The position numbers and the translations under genes are program-made. From the NCBI GenBank assembly GCA_018268465.1, contig JAFDWN010000020.1, positions 62,001-126,000 on the forward strand: 64,000 nucleotides of DNA, given 5' to 3'. Origin of the DNA: Actinomycetota bacterium (GTDB lineage Bacteria; Actinomycetota; Actinomycetes; Mycobacteriales; Mycobacteriaceae). Shown one piece after another: positions 25,451-35,714 of the stretch; the first letter of the stretch is position 1, and each line of letters opens with the position of its first letter. The notes below the pieces were generated by a model. That model was given only the letters and a program-made list of their open reading frames with translations. It was not told the DNA's origin and searched no databases.

Positions 25451-26692
25451 CTACTGGAACAATCGGATCGGGTTGACCAGGTCGGCGGTGACCGTCAGCA
25501 ACATGTAGCCGACCACGACCACCAGGATCACGTAGGTGGCCGGCATGAGTTTGAGGTAGTTCACCGGCGGCGCGGCGTCGACACGGCGCACGGAACGGAT
25601 CATGTTGCGGATCTTCTCGAACACCGCGATCGCGATGTGACCGCCGTCGAAGGGCAGCAGCGGGACCAGGTTGATCGCGCCGAGCACGAAGTTCAGCTGC
25701 GCCAGGAAGAACCAGAACGCCACCCACAGCCCGTGGTCGACGGTGTCACCGCCGATGATGCTCGCACCGACAACGCTGATCGGCGTCTCGGGATCGCGTT
25801 CGCCGCCGCCGATGGCGTGCACCAGCGCGCCGACCTTGGTCGGGATCGCCACGAGCGACTTCCCCAGCTCGACGGCGAGGTCGCCGGTGAACGCGAATGT
25901 CGCGGGCACCGCCGACAGCGGGTTGTACGGGGTCGGCGGGGACGGAGTCGCGGCGGTGACTCCGATCGTCCCGACGTCGGCGGGCGCGGGAGCGGCGCCG
26001 CTGGCGCCGGCCACCCAGCGCTGGCTCTGCACGACGTCGACGACGGTGGTGAACTGCCGCGGCTGGCCGTTCTCCTCGCGCTGCACGGTGAACATCGTGG
26101 GGGCGTCCAGTTTGCGGACCGCCGCGACCATCTCGTCGAAGGTGGCCACCGGGGTGTCGCCGACCTTGACCACCACGTCACCGGGTTCGATGCCTGCGGT
26201 CGCGGCGGGGCTGGGAGCGATGCAGTCCCCCAGCGTGCCCTGGGTGACCTCGGATTTCACACAGGACGTCTCCCCGACGATCGCGGTCGTCGGTGGGTGC
26301 AGATTGGGCAGGCCCCACACGACGGCGATGGCGTAGATGAGTACCAGGCCGATAACGAAGTTCATGCCCGGCCCGGCGGCCAGTACGGCAACCCGTTTCC
26401 AGGTCTTCTGCTTGTACATGGCGCGGTCGCGCTCGTCGGGCGCGAGCTCCTCGACCGAGGTCATCCCGGCGATGTCGCAGAAGCCGCCCAGCGGCACGGC
26501 CTTGACGCCGTACTCCGTCTCGCCCAGTTTGTTGGGTCGCCGCGTCGACCACAGGGTGGGGCCGAAGCCGACGAAGTAGCGGCGCACTTTCATGCCGGTG
26601 GCGCGGGCCACCCACATGTGTCCACATTCGTGCAGCGCCACCGACACCAGGATGGCCAGTGCGAACAGCACGATGCCAAGCGCGAACATCAT
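25451..26692 (-). CDS. rip1: Site-2 intramembrane metalloprotease Rip1 (RseP-like)
   Basis: A 413-residue membrane protease. The zinc site HECGH (residues 21-25) lies in the first transmembrane helix and the second ligand motif [11 protein letters not shown] near residue 350. A PDZ domain sits between them (about 125-215, [20 protein letters not shown]). In mycobacteria Rip1 cleaves anti-sigma factors and other membrane substrates to control envelope and stress responses. The start overlaps the dxr stop as ATGA (26692); a second in-frame ATG follows immediately. Location between dxr and ispG is the conserved mycobacterial arrangement. Confidence 0.96.
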   Translation of the reverse strand: MMFALGIVLFALAILVSVALHECGHMWVARATGMKVRRYFVGFGPTLWSTRRPNKLGETEYGVKAVPLGGFCDIAGMTSVEELAPDERDRAMYKQKTWKRVAVLAAGPGMNFVIGLVLIYAIAVVWGLPNLHPPTTAIVGETSCVKSEVTQGTLGDCIAPSPAATAGIEPGDVVVKVGDTPVATFDEMVAAVRKLDAPTMFTVQREENGQPRQFTTVVDVVQSQRWVAGASGAAPAPADVGTIGVTAATPSPPTPYNPLSAVPATFAFTGDLAVELGKSLVAIPTKVGALVHAIGGGERDPETPISVVGASIIGGDTVDHGLWVAFWFFLAQLNFVLGAINLVPLLPFDGGHIAIAVFEKIRNMIRSVRRVDAAPPVNYLKLMPATYVILVVVVGYMLLTVTADLVNPIRLFQ

Positions 26693-27903
26693 CTCGGTAC
26701 TAGCCCTTTTCCTGCCGTGCCAGAAGTCTCACGCTCGACGGCCTGCCGTGCCCGCTCCCTGGCCCAGCGCTGCGCGTCGAGTACATCGTCCACGGTAGCC
26801 GGTTCGGCGGCCCATTGGTCTGCGGTGTGCACGACATCGCCGACGATGCGCACGATCGCGGGGAATCGGATGCGCCCGGCCAGGAACGCCTCGGCGGCCT
26901 CCTCGTTGGCCGCGTTGTAGACCGCGGTGAGGCAGCCGCCGCGCTCGCCGGCGTGCCGGGCCAGCTCCACGGCCGGGAACACCGCGGCGTCCAGCGGCTC
27001 GAAGTCCCAGCTCGCGGCGGTGGTGAAGTCGCAGGCCGGCGCCGCCGCGGGCACCCGTGACGGCCAGCCCAGTGCCAGCCCGATGGGCAGTTTCATATCG
27101 GGCGGGCTGGCCTGCGCCAGGGTGGACCCGTCGGTGAACGTCACCATCGAGTGCACGATCGACTGGGGGTGCACCACGACCTCGATCCGGTCGTAGGGGA
27201 CGCCGAAGAGCAGGTGGGTCTCGATGAGCTCGAGCCCCTTGTTGACCAGTGATGCCGAGTTCAGGGTGTTCATCGGGCCCATCGACCAGGTCGGATGGGC
27301 TCCGGCCTGCTGGGGGGTGACGTGTTCGAGGTCGGCAGCCGACCAGCCGCGGAACGGGCCGCCCGATGCGGTGAGGACCAGTTTGGCGACCTCGTCGGGG
27401 GTGCCGCCGCGCAGACACTGCGCCAGGGCGGAGTGTTCGCTGTCGACGGGCACGATCTGTCCGGGCCGGGCGGCTTTGAGCACCAGCGGCCCGCCGGCCA
27501 CCAGTGACTCCTTGTTCGCCAGGGCCAGGCGCGCGCCGGTGGCCAGCGCCGCGAGGGTGGGATGCAGGCCGAGCGCGCCGACCAGCGCGTTGAGCACGAC
27601 GTCGACCCCGGTGGTCTCGGCGACGGTCTGCACCAGGCGGGTCGCGGCGTCGGGTCCGGCGAAGGTGATGTCGCCGATGTGTGCCGCCGCCGCGGTGTCG
27701 GCGACGGCGACGTTGGTCACCCCGGTCTGCGCGCGCTGCCTGGCCAGCAGGTCGGGATTGTTACCGCCCGCTGCCAGGCCGACGACCTCGAACCGGTCGG
27801 GGTTGGCGGCGATCAGGTCCAGGGCCTGGGTGCCGATCGAGCCGGTGCTGCCCAGGACCAGCACGCGCAGCCTGTCGGCGCCCTGGCCGCGGGATGTGCT
27901 CAC
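26689..27903 (-). CDS. dxr: 1-deoxy-D-xylulose 5-phosphate reductoisomerase
   Basis: A 404-residue NADPH-dependent enzyme that makes MEP from DXP, the committed step of isoprenoid synthesis. The Rossmann motif [17 protein letters not shown] lies at about residue 15, the metal/substrate site around [13 protein letters not shown], and the flexible loop in [20 protein letters not shown]. The GTG at 27903 starts the protein; the longer upstream reading frame overlaps the SnoaL-like gene and is not conserved-looking. It is first in the dxr-rip1-ispG-GNAT run; 80 bp separate it from the preceding gene. Confidence 0.96.
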   Translation of the reverse strand: MSTSRGQGADRLRVLVLGSTGSIGTQALDLIAANPDRFEVVGLAAGGNNPDLLARQRAQTGVTNVAVADTAAAAHIGDITFAGPDAATRLVQTVAETTGVDVVLNALVGALGLHPTLAALATGARLALANKESLVAGGPLVLKAARPGQIVPVDSEHSALAQCLRGGTPDEVAKLVLTASGGPFRGWSAADLEHVTPQQAGAHPTWSMGPMNTLNSASLVNKGLELIETHLLFGVPYDRIEVVVHPQSIVHSMVTFTDGSTLAQASPPDMKLPIGLALGWPSRVPAAAPACDFTTAASWDFEPLDAAVFPAVELARHAGERGGCLTAVYNAANEEAAEAFLAGRIRFPAIVRIVGDVVHTADQWAAEPATVDDVLDAQRWARERARQAVERETSGTAGKGLVPR

Positions 27904-27983
27904 CGACCCATTGTGCCGCGCCGACCGCGCGGCGGCGCTGTCGCCACCCGCGGCGGTGTGCCGCGTCGGCCGCGACGCCGGTG

Positions 27984-28397
27984 TCAGCCGGCGCCGAGCC
28001 GCATCAGCAAACCGTGCAGGTCGAGCTGGCCGCGGTGTTCGACGAGCTGGTCGCCCTGGAACCGGTCGATGTGGATCATTGCCACCGACACCTCCTGGCC
28101 GGTCGGCTCGTTCTGGTGGAACGGGCCCCGGTGGGTGCCGACGAACCGGCCGCGCGTCACGCAGTGCGAGCCGTCGACGAGCACTTCCTCGATGACATGG
28201 CGGCCGTCGGGAAAGGCGCGGTAGAACTCTTCGAGTCCGGCGCGCCATTCGTCGACACCCATCGGCGGGGAGCCGGCCACATGGGCGACCATCCGCGAGG
28301 AGACCAGGGCCTCTACCGTCGCCCAGTCCTGCCGGTCCAGCGCCGCATACAGGCACCTGGTGAGTTGACGGATCTCTTCGTCTCCCGAATCGTCCAC
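27984..28397 (-). CDS. SnoaL-like (NTF2-fold) protein
   Basis: A 137-residue single-domain protein of the SnoaL/ester-cyclase type ([57 protein letters not shown]). The cone-shaped fold can be an enzyme or a ligand-binding module; catalytic residues are not diagnostic. The GTG at 28397 is 10 bp after the deacetylase stop, suggesting one transcript with it. The substrate is unknown. Confidence 0.75.
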   Translation of the reverse strand: MDDSGDEEIRQLTRCLYAALDRQDWATVEALVSSRMVAHVAGSPPMGVDEWRAGLEEFYRAFPDGRHVIEEVLVDGSHCVTRGRFVGTHRGPFHQNEPTGQEVSVAMIHIDRFQGDQLVEHRGQLDLHGLLMRLGAG

Positions 28398-28407
28398 GGG
28401 TCCAACA

Positions 28408-29340
28408 CTATCCGGGCGTGTCACCCGGGGGGAAGTGCGCCATCCAGTGGCGGGCGATGTCGGCGCGGCGTGCCACCCACACCTTGTCGTGGGACTGGAT
28501 GTGGTCGAGGAAACGTTCCAGCGCCGCGACACGGGCCGGACGGCCCACCAGCCGGCAGTGCAGCCCGATCGAGAGCATCTTGGGCGATCCCGCCACGCCT
28601 TCGGCATACAGCACGTCGAACGCGTCGCGCAGGTAGGTGAAGAACTCCGCACCGGACGGAAACCCACTCATCGACACGTATTTCATGTCGTTGGTGTCCA
28701 GGGTGTAGGGGATCACCAGGTGGTGGCGGCCGTCGACGGCGGTCCAGTAGGGCAGGTCGTCGGCGTAGGAGTCCGAGTCGTAGAGGAATCCGCCGTGTTC
28801 GACGACCAGCCGGCGGGTCTGCGGCGAATCCCGGCCGGTGTACCAGCCCAGCGGGGCGGACCCGGTCAGCTCGGTGACCAGGGCCACCGCCTCGGCCATG
28901 TGGTGGCGTTCCACCTCGGGGTCGACGAGTTGGTAGCTCAGCCAGCGCAGGCCGTGGCAGGCGATCTCGTCGCCGCGGGTCAGGAAGGCGTCGACGGCGT
29001 GCGGGTTGCGCGCCAGCGCCATGGCGACGCCGAAGATGGTCAGCGGCAGTGCGCGGCGGTCGAACACCCGCAGCACCCGCCACAGCCCGGCGCGTGACCC
29101 GTATTCGTAGAGCGACTCCATGCTCATGTGCCGATTCGGGAAAGACTGCGCACCAATGATTTCCGACAGGAACGTCTCGGATCCCTGGTCGCCGTGCAGC
29201 ACCGAGTTCTCGCCGCCCTCCTCGTAGTTGAGGACGAACTGCACCGCGATGTTGGCCCCGCCCGGCCATCGCGGATCGGGCGGATGGGGGCCGTAGCCGA
29301 TCATGTCCCGCGGGTATTGGTCGGTGCCGCCGAGGCTCAT
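28408..29340 (-). CDS. Polysaccharide-deacetylase family protein, PuuE allantoinase-like
   Basis: A 310-residue NodB-fold protein. The opening block (VQFVLNYEEGGENSVLHGD, SETFLSEIIGA) is diagnostic for the PuuE group, whose characterised members are cofactor-independent allantoinases acting in urate breakdown. It also contains EIACHGLRWLSY and WYTGRDSPQTRRL. No other urate or allantoate genes are adjacent, so the substrate may differ. ATG at 29340 was chosen; the upstream frame overlaps the photolyase gene in antisense. It is divergent from the photolyase and upstream of the SnoaL-like gene. Confidence 0.82.
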   Translation of the reverse strand: MSLGGTDQYPRDMIGYGPHPPDPRWPGGANIAVQFVLNYEEGGENSVLHGDQGSETFLSEIIGAQSFPNRHMSMESLYEYGSRAGLWRVLRVFDRRALPLTIFGVAMALARNPHAVDAFLTRGDEIACHGLRWLSYQLVDPEVERHHMAEAVALVTELTGSAPLGWYTGRDSPQTRRLVVEHGGFLYDSDSYADDLPYWTAVDGRHHLVIPYTLDTNDMKYVSMSGFPSGAEFFTYLRDAFDVLYAEGVAGSPKMLSIGLHCRLVGRPARVAALERFLDHIQSHDKVWVARRADIARHWMAHFPPGDTPG

Positions 29341-29441
29341 GGGGGCATTCTGGCAGCCGGACGCCGCATTGGCCCGGCCGCACCGGGGTGGGCGCGCGGC
29401 CCCAGGGTTTCCGGTGCCGCCGGCTGGGGCAACATCAGGGG

Positions 29442-30773
29442 ATGCCCACGGTGATGTGGTTCCGGCGCGATCTGCGTATGCACGACATGCCGCCGTTTCT
29501 CGACGCGGCGGCGGCCGACGGGCAGGTGCTGGCCTGCTACGTGCTCGATCCGCGGTTGAGCGCGTCGTCGGGTCACCGCCGCTTGCGGTACCTCTACGAC
29601 GCGCTGCGGGAGTTGCGCGACGCCCTCGGCGGGCGGCTGTACGTGACGCGGGGCCGCCCCGAGTCACGGATTCCGGCGCTGGTGCGCGCGGTCGGCGCCA
29701 CGGCGGTCCACGTGTCGGCCGACTTCTCGCCGTTCGGGGTCCGGCGCGACGCCGCCGTGCGGGATGCGCTGGGCCCCGTGCCGCTCGTGGCGTCTGGTTC
29801 GCCCTATCTGGTGTCGCCGGGCCGGGTCACCAAGAGCGACGGTTCGCCGTACAAGGTGTTCACCCCGTATTTCAGGGCGTGGCTGGATCACGGGTGGCGG
29901 GCGCCCGCGACAACGGGCCCGGCCACCGCACGGTGGATCGACCCCGCGGACGTGCCCGGCGGGGCGGGGATACCCGGCGGCGGGGCCGAACTGGATATGG
30001 CGGCCGGGGAACGGGCCGCGCGGCAACAGTGGCGTGACTTCGTGCGCACCGGCCTGGCCGGTTACGCCGCCGACCGCGATCGCCCCGACCTGGACGCGTC
30101 GAGCCGGATGGCGGCGCATCTGAAGTTCGGCACGATCCATCCCCGCACCATGGCGGCCGACCTGGACGGCGGCGCAGACGGACCCCGGGCATACCTGCGC
30201 GAGCTGGCGTTCCGCGATTTCTACGCGTCGGTGCTGCACGCCTGGCCGGACAGTGCGTGGTGGAATTTCGACCGGCGCTTCGACGCGATCCATGTCGACG
30301 AGGATGATGCCGCGCGGCACCTGTTCGAGGCGTGGAAGGCCGGCGCGACGGGCTACCCGATCGTGGACGCCGGCATGCGCCAGCTCGCGCGGACCGGGTT
30401 CATGCACAACCGGGTCCGCATGATCGTGGCGTCCTTCCTGGTCAAGGATCTGCACCTGCCGTGGCAGTGGGGTGCGCGGTGGTTTCTCGACCAGCTCGTC
30501 GACGGCGACATGGCCAGCAATCAGCACGGCTGGCAGTGGTGTGCGGGCAGCGGTACCGACGCCGCTCCGTACTTCCGGGTGTTCAACCCCACCGCGCAAG
30601 GCGCCCGGTTCGATCCGGCGGGTGACTATGTGCGCCGCTGGGTGCCGGAACTGGCCGGCGTGGACGATGTGCACGACCTCGGCGGGGACCGTCCGGCGGG
30701 GTATCCGGCACCGATCGTGGACCACGGGTGCGAACGCGCCGAGGCCCTGCGCCGGTACAGCGCCATCAAGTGA
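29442..30773 (+). CDS. phr: Deoxyribodipyrimidine photolyase
   Basis: A 443-residue class I photolyase/cryptochrome. The N-terminal antenna-binding domain (VMWFRRDLRMHDMPPF) is followed by the FAD-binding helical domain with ATGYPIVDAGMRQLARTGFMHNRVRM and GDMASNQHGWQWCAGSGTDAAPYFRVFNP. It repairs UV-induced cyclobutane dimers using blue light. ATG at 29442 is supported by the conserved PTVMWFRRDLR beginning; an upstream in-frame start would add 18 poorly conserved residues. It stands alone on the plus strand. No LexA-type box was seen in the short 101-bp divergent gap. Confidence 0.95.
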   Translation: MPTVMWFRRDLRMHDMPPFLDAAAADGQVLACYVLDPRLSASSGHRRLRYLYDALRELRDALGGRLYVTRGRPESRIPALVRAVGATAVHVSADFSPFGVRRDAAVRDALGPVPLVASGSPYLVSPGRVTKSDGSPYKVFTPYFRAWLDHGWRAPATTGPATARWIDPADVPGGAGIPGGGAELDMAAGERAARQQWRDFVRTGLAGYAADRDRPDLDASSRMAAHLKFGTIHPRTMAADLDGGADGPRAYLRELAFRDFYASVLHAWPDSAWWNFDRRFDAIHVDEDDAARHLFEAWKAGATGYPIVDAGMRQLARTGFMHNRVRMIVASFLVKDLHLPWQWGARWFLDQLVDGDMASNQHGWQWCAGSGTDAAPYFRVFNPTAQGARFDPAGDYVRRWVPELAGVDDVHDLGGDRPAGYPAPIVDHGCERAEALRRYSAIK

Positions 30774-30870
30774 GGCCCACCCGTGCGCGACGGAGGGCGT
30801 TGCGCCCGCAATCCCGCCGAATCCCGTGCATACGCCCCGGCGCCGGCGCCGGCGCGGCACCGGGCTGACG

Positions 30871-30887
30871 TACGACACTGCGTCGTA
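30871..30887. promoter_or_regulatory. Inverted repeat upstream of the DUF2631 gene
   Basis: TACGAC-N5-GTCGTA (30871-30887) is a perfect 6-bp-arm palindrome 45 bp before the GTG of the DUF2631 gene, in the 159-bp gap after the photolyase. It could be an operator of a TetR-like repressor. No partner site was found nearby. Confidence 0.45.
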
Positions 30888-30932
30888 TGCCAGAATGTGC
30901 CCAGTTGCCCAGCCTTAGCGTGAGGAGCAGTC

Positions 30933-31187
30933 GTGGCGAACACCGAGGTGGAACGACACACTGGCGTCGATGTCGAGGAAGTGCCGTCCGCGAAGTGGGG
31001 CTGGTCGAAAGAGAACCACACGCTGCTGCAGATCGGCGGCCTGCTGTCGGCGGCGTTCCTGCTGTTCATGATCCACGGCAACCACCACGGTCACGTGGAG
31101 GACTGGTTTCTCATCGGCTTCGCGGTCGCGATCGTCGCGATCGTCGGGCGGGACTGGTGGATGCGCCGCCGCGGCTGGACGCGGTAG
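30933..31187 (+). CDS. DUF2631 small membrane protein (Rv2876-like)
   Basis: An 84-residue protein with two predicted membrane segments (about 34-50, [17 protein letters not shown]; about 58-74, [15 protein letters not shown]) joined by a His-rich loop ([11 protein letters not shown]). A hydrophilic N-terminus and an Arg/Trp-rich C-terminus ([11 protein letters not shown]) flank them. The GTG start has GAGGAG seven bases upstream. It is conserved in mycobacteria close to rlmN, with which it is convergent here. The His cluster in the loop might bind a metal; the function is unknown. Confidence 0.82.
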   Translation: MANTEVERHTGVDVEEVPSAKWGWSKENHTLLQIGGLLSAAFLLFMIHGNHHGHVEDWFLIGFAVAIVAIVGRDWWMRRRGWTR

Positions 31188-31210
31188 CGACCGGCGCCCG
31201 TACGACCGGC

Positions 31211-32311
31211 TCAGCCCTCGGCGGCGAGCTGACCGCAGGCCGCGGCGATCTCCCGGCCGCGGGTGTCACGCACCGTGCACGACACCCCTCGTTCGCGTAC
31301 CCGCCGGACGAACTCCCGCTCGGCCGCTTTGGGGCTGGCGTCCCACTGACTGCCCGGCGTCGGATTCAGCGGGATGACGTTCACATGCGCCAGGGCACCG
31401 AGCGCACCGTGTAACCGCTTACCCAGCAGATCGGCCCGCCATGGTTGGTCGTTGACGTCTCTGATCAGCGCGTATTCGATGGACACCCGTCGCCCGGTGA
31501 CGTCGGCGTAGTACTCCGCGGCGTCGAGGGCTTCGGTGACTTTCCACCGGTTGTTCACCGGGACGAGGGTGTCGCGCAGCTCGTCGTCGGGTGCGTGCAA
31601 AGACAGCGCCAACGTGACGCCGAGATGTTCGTCGGCGAGCTTGCGGATGGCCGGCGCGAGCCCGACGGTGGACACCGTCACCGACCGCGCCGAGATGCCG
31701 AATCCGTCCGGACCGGCCGCGACGATACGGCGCACCGCGGCCACCACCCGGTTGTAGTTGGCCAGCGGCTCACCCATCCCCATGAAGACGATGTTGGACA
31801 GCCGCGCCCCGCCGTCGGTGTCGCGCAGGACCGCTGCGGCGGCACGCACCTGTTCGAGGATCTCGGCGGTGGACAGGTTGCGCTTGAGTCCGCCCTGACC
31901 GGTGGCGCAGAACGGGCATGCCATCCCGCAGCCGGCCTGCGAGGAGATGCAGACCGTGTTGCGCTGCGGGTAGCGCATCACCACCGACTCGAAGGTTGTC
32001 CCGTCGAGCGCGCGCCACAGTGTCTTGCGCGTCTCCCCCGCGTCGCACGAGATCTCGCGCGCCGCGTCGAGCAGGCGCGGAAAGAGCGCCGCGGCGATGG
32101 GTTCGCGCAGCGCCGCGGGCAGATCGGTCATCGCGTGCGGATCGGCGATCAGCCGGCCGTAGTACTGGTTGGCCAGCTGTCGCGCACGGAATGCGGGCAG
32201 GCCCAGCTCGGCGACGGCGGCGGCGCGTCCGGCCTCGTCGAGGTCGGCGAAATGCCGAGGCGGCATACCGCGGCGCGGGGCGTCGAACACCAGGGGCAGG
32301 GAAACGGACAT
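31211..32311 (-). CDS. rlmN: 23S rRNA (adenine2503-C2)-methyltransferase RlmN
   Basis: A 366-residue radical-SAM enzyme. The iron-sulfur motif CGMACPFC (Cx3Cx2C) lies in the centre. The SAM-binding GMGEPLANY segment and the C-terminal catalytic Cys region ([20 protein letters not shown]) are present. It methylates A2503 of 23S rRNA and some tRNAs. ATG at 32311 gives the family length; an earlier GTG adds seven residues. It matches Rv2880c in place, just downstream of cdsA on the same strand (85-bp gap). Confidence 0.95.
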   Translation of the reverse strand: MSVSLPLVFDAPRRGMPPRHFADLDEAGRAAAVAELGLPAFRARQLANQYYGRLIADPHAMTDLPAALREPIAAALFPRLLDAAREISCDAGETRKTLWRALDGTTFESVVMRYPQRNTVCISSQAGCGMACPFCATGQGGLKRNLSTAEILEQVRAAAAVLRDTDGGARLSNIVFMGMGEPLANYNRVVAAVRRIVAAGPDGFGISARSVTVSTVGLAPAIRKLADEHLGVTLALSLHAPDDELRDTLVPVNNRWKVTEALDAAEYYADVTGRRVSIEYALIRDVNDQPWRADLLGKRLHGALGALAHVNVIPLNPTPGSQWDASPKAAEREFVRRVRERGVSCTVRDTRGREIAAACGQLAAEG

Positions 32312-32396
32312 GATCGTCGGCCAGTATCTCACCTCTGCGGGGGTGCGATGACGCTCGCGGGGCTCCGGCCCGCTGTGGTCGGCGGCAGCGCCCGGG

Positions 32397-33266
32397 TCAG
32401 GCCAGCAGTGTCAGCACGATCCAGGTGGCGACGGCCGAGGGCAGCACCGAGTCGATGCGGTCCATCAATCCGCCGTGGCCGGGCAGCAGCGTACCCATGT
32501 CCTTGATGCCCAGGTCGCGTTTGACCTGCGATTCGACCAGGTCGCCGAGGGTTCCGGTGATGACCAGCATGAGGCCCAGTGGTATGCCCACCCACGCCGG
32601 TTTGTCGAGCAGGAATGTCACCGCCAGCACCGATGCGGCGATCCCGAACACCAGCGATCCGGCCAGTCCCTCCCAGGATTTCTTGGGGCTGATGGCCGGA
32701 ACCATCGGATGTTTGCCGAACAGCACACCCGCGGTGTAGCCGCCGATGTCGGAGAACACCACGCCGAGCATCAGGCAGAACACCCGGCCCGAGCCGTCTT
32801 CGGGATAGACGAGCAGCACGCCGAACGCGCCGAACAGCGGAATCCAGGTGGCGAGGAACACCGTGACGGAGACGTCGCGCAGATAGTTGGTCGGGGCGAC
32901 CTTGAGCCCTCCGCACAGCAGCCGCCAGATCAGGCAGAGTACGACGGTTCCGCCGAAAGCCCCCAACGCACCTGTCGCGCCGAACGGCCACGTCAGCCAG
33001 ATGATGGCCTGGCCGCCGAGCAGCAGTGGCACGACGGGAATGGCGAATCCGCCCTCGCGGAGCCTGCGCACGACCTCGTGGGTGGCGACGAACATCGCCA
33101 CCGCCACGATGGCGACCCAAAGCCGTGGGGCGAACAGCAGGATGGCGATGACCGTGCCGCCGAGGAAGCTGCCGACGGCGATGGCGGCGGGCAGGTTGCG
33201 CCCGGCCCGCGACGTCTTCTTCTCCGGCGTATGCGGCGCGTCCGGGTCGGCGTCAGTGCCTGTCAC
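32397..33266 (-). CDS. cdsA: Phosphatidate cytidylyltransferase CdsA
   Basis: A 289-residue integral membrane enzyme that makes CDP-diacylglycerol from phosphatidic acid and CTP, feeding all mycobacterial phospholipids. About eight hydrophobic segments follow a charged N-terminus of about 25 residues. The family signature begins [12 protein letters not shown] and ends [19 protein letters not shown] near the C-terminus. The GTG start at 33266 has a weak ribosome site. It lies 57 bp after frr, in the conserved pyrH-frr-cdsA-rlmN order. Confidence 0.95.
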   Translation of the reverse strand: MTGTDADPDAPHTPEKKTSRAGRNLPAAIAVGSFLGGTVIAILLFAPRLWVAIVAVAMFVATHEVVRRLREGGFAIPVVPLLLGGQAIIWLTWPFGATGALGAFGGTVVLCLIWRLLCGGLKVAPTNYLRDVSVTVFLATWIPLFGAFGVLLVYPEDGSGRVFCLMLGVVFSDIGGYTAGVLFGKHPMVPAISPKKSWEGLAGSLVFGIAASVLAVTFLLDKPAWVGIPLGLMLVITGTLGDLVESQVKRDLGIKDMGTLLPGHGGLMDRIDSVLPSAVATWIVLTLLA

Positions 33267-33323
33267 AGGATTAGCGTGCTTGTCGGTCAGCTGAAAGTTC
33301 TCGGTTCTTCGCGCACGCGCTCA

Positions 33324-33881
33324 TCACACCTCGAGGAGTTCGCCCTCTTTGTGCTTCACCAGTTCGTCGATCTGATTGGTGTACTGGTGCGTGGATTTGT
33401 CCAGGTCTTTTTCCGCGCGACTGACGTCGTCCTCGCCCGCCTCGCCGTCCTTCTTGATGCGGCTGAGCTCCTCCATCGCCTTGCGACGGATGTTGCGCAC
33501 CGACACTTTGGCGTCCTCCCCCTTGGCCTTGGCCTGCTTGACCAGGTCCCGGCGGCGTTCCTCGGTGAGCTGCGGGATGGCGACGCGGATGAGCGTGCCG
33601 TCGTTGGACGGGTTGACGCCCAGGTCCGAGTTGCGGATGGCGTCCTCGATGGATTTGAGCTGCGACTGTTCGTAGGGCTTGATCACGACCAGCCTGGCCT
33701 CGGGCACGTTGATGCTGGACAGCTGCGTGATCGGGGTCGCCGAACCGTAGTAGTCGATCACGATGCGCGAGAACATGCCCGGGTTGGCCCGGCCGGTGCG
33801 GATCGACGACAGATCGTCGCGCGCCACCGTAACCGCCTTTTCCATCTTCTCTTCGGCGTCGAAGAGGGTTTCGTCGATCAC
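33324..33881 (-). CDS. frr: Ribosome recycling factor
   Basis: A 185-residue cytosolic factor that, with EF-G, splits post-termination ribosomes. The whole length matches the family: [19 protein letters not shown] near the N-terminus, [28 protein letters not shown] in the middle, and a C-terminal coiled-coil helix rich in Glu/Lys. It starts with GTG at 33881. A 72-bp gap separates it from pyrH, the usual partner in bacteria. Confidence 0.97.
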   Translation of the reverse strand: MIDETLFDAEEKMEKAVTVARDDLSSIRTGRANPGMFSRIVIDYYGSATPITQLSSINVPEARLVVIKPYEQSQLKSIEDAIRNSDLGVNPSNDGTLIRVAIPQLTEERRRDLVKQAKAKGEDAKVSVRNIRRKAMEELSRIKKDGEAGEDDVSRAEKDLDKSTHQYTNQIDELVKHKEGELLEV

Positions 33882-33953
33882 TATGTCTTCTCCCGTCGCT
33901 GTCGCCGGCCCGCGGTGTTCGCCCGCGGCAAGCGCTCCCCTGCCATCAACCCG

Positions 33954-34760
33954 TCAGGTGGTGACCAGTGTGCCGATTTTCTCACCCGCGACCGCACGGG
34001 CGATATTGCCATCGGTGAGCAGATTGAACACCAGGATCGGCATGCCGTTGTCCATGCACAGGCTGAACGCGGTCGCGTCGGCCACCCGCAGGCCCCGGTC
34101 GATGACCTCGCGGTGGGTGATCGCGGTGAGGAGTTCGGCGCCGGGGTCCTCCCGGGGGTCGGCGGTGAAGACACCGTCGACGGCCTTGGCCATCAGGACC
34201 ACCTCGGCGCCGATCTCCAGCGCGCGTTGCGCGGCGGTGGTGTCGGTCGAGAAGTACGGCAGCCCCATACCCGCGCCGAAAATCACCACACGCCCCTTCT
34301 CGAGGTGCCTGCGGGCCCGCAGCGGAATGTAGGGTTCGGCGACCTGCCCCATGGTGATGGCCGTCTGCACCCGGGTGTCGATCCCTTCCTTTTGCAGGAA
34401 GTCTTGCAGTGCAAGGCTGTTCATCACGGTGCCGAGCATGCCCATGTAGTCGCTGCGGGTGCGTTCCATGCCGCGCTGCTGTAGCTGCGCGCCGCGGAAG
34501 AAGTTGCCGCCGCCGATGACGACGGCCACCTGCACACCGCTGCGGACCACCTCGGCGATCTGGCGGGCCACCAGGGCGACCACGTCGGGATCCAGGCCGA
34601 CCTGACCGCCGCCGAACATCTCGCCGCCGAGCTTGAGCAGAACCCGGGAGTACTGCGACCGGATCGGCGCCGCTGCGGCCGTCAGCGGCGGTGTGCTCGC
34701 CGGTGTCAGCTCCGACGCCCCGTTCGACGTCGGCTCACCCGCGACATCTGGCTCCGCCAT
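33954..34760 (-). CDS. pyrH: UMP kinase
   Basis: A 268-residue amino-acid-kinase-fold enzyme that phosphorylates UMP to UDP. Visible are [13 protein letters not shown] (nucleotide loop), [26 protein letters not shown] and [15 protein letters not shown]. About 35 Ala/Pro/Ser/Thr-rich residues precede the core, longer than in Escherichia coli but as in other mycobacteria. The ATG at 34760 follows an excellent GAGGAG. A hairpin-forming inverted repeat lies immediately upstream (34773-34815) and may influence expression. Confidence 0.96.
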   Translation of the reverse strand: MAEPDVAGEPTSNGASELTPASTPPLTAAAAPIRSQYSRVLLKLGGEMFGGGQVGLDPDVVALVARQIAEVVRSGVQVAVVIGGGNFFRGAQLQQRGMERTRSDYMGMLGTVMNSLALQDFLQKEGIDTRVQTAITMGQVAEPYIPLRARRHLEKGRVVIFGAGMGLPYFSTDTTAAQRALEIGAEVVLMAKAVDGVFTADPREDPGAELLTAITHREVIDRGLRVADATAFSLCMDNGMPILVFNLLTDGNIARAVAGEKIGTLVTT

Positions 34761-34772
34761 CGATCTCCTCGT

Positions 34773-34815
34773 ATAGAAGTGCCATCCGGGCGCTGTCCTC
34801 AGACGGCACTTCTAT
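34773..34815. promoter_or_regulatory. 11-bp-arm inverted repeat in the pyrH leader
   Basis: ATAGAAGTGCC (34773-34783) and GGCACTTCTAT (34805-34815) are exact reverse complements separated by 21 bp. The proximal arm begins just 5' of the pyrH ribosome site. It could be a repressor site, an RNA hairpin, or the terminator of the methyltransferase gene; the AT-containing arms and absence of a T-run make a classical terminator less likely. Confidence 0.55.
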
Positions 34816-34876
34816 CCTGCCTCATGGCGGGCCTGCCACTTTGCCCGGGTTGAGGGTTCGGCGGCTCCAGCCGGGA

Positions 34877-35569
<693 letters not shown>

Positions 35570-35577
35570 TCAATCAA

Positions 35578-35593
35578 ATTGACAGATGTCAAT
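35578..35593. promoter_or_regulatory. Palindromic operator between methyltransferase and hydroxyacid dehydrogenase genes
   Basis: ATTGACA-GA-TGTCAAT is a perfect 7-bp-arm inverted repeat in the 157-bp divergent gap, 20 bp from the methyltransferase start. Each arm contains TTGACA, so a bound protein would compete with sigma factor at a -35 box. The regulator is not encoded next to it. Confidence 0.55.
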
Positions 35594-35714
35594 GTTCTTG
35601 AGGGTCGGCGGGGAGCTGCCCGCGGATCGCGATTCGGGCGCTCGCACCGCAGAATCCGGAGCCACCCCGCCCGGTAGGGTTCACCGTGACCGGACCCCGC
35701 CCGAGGAAGCACCA

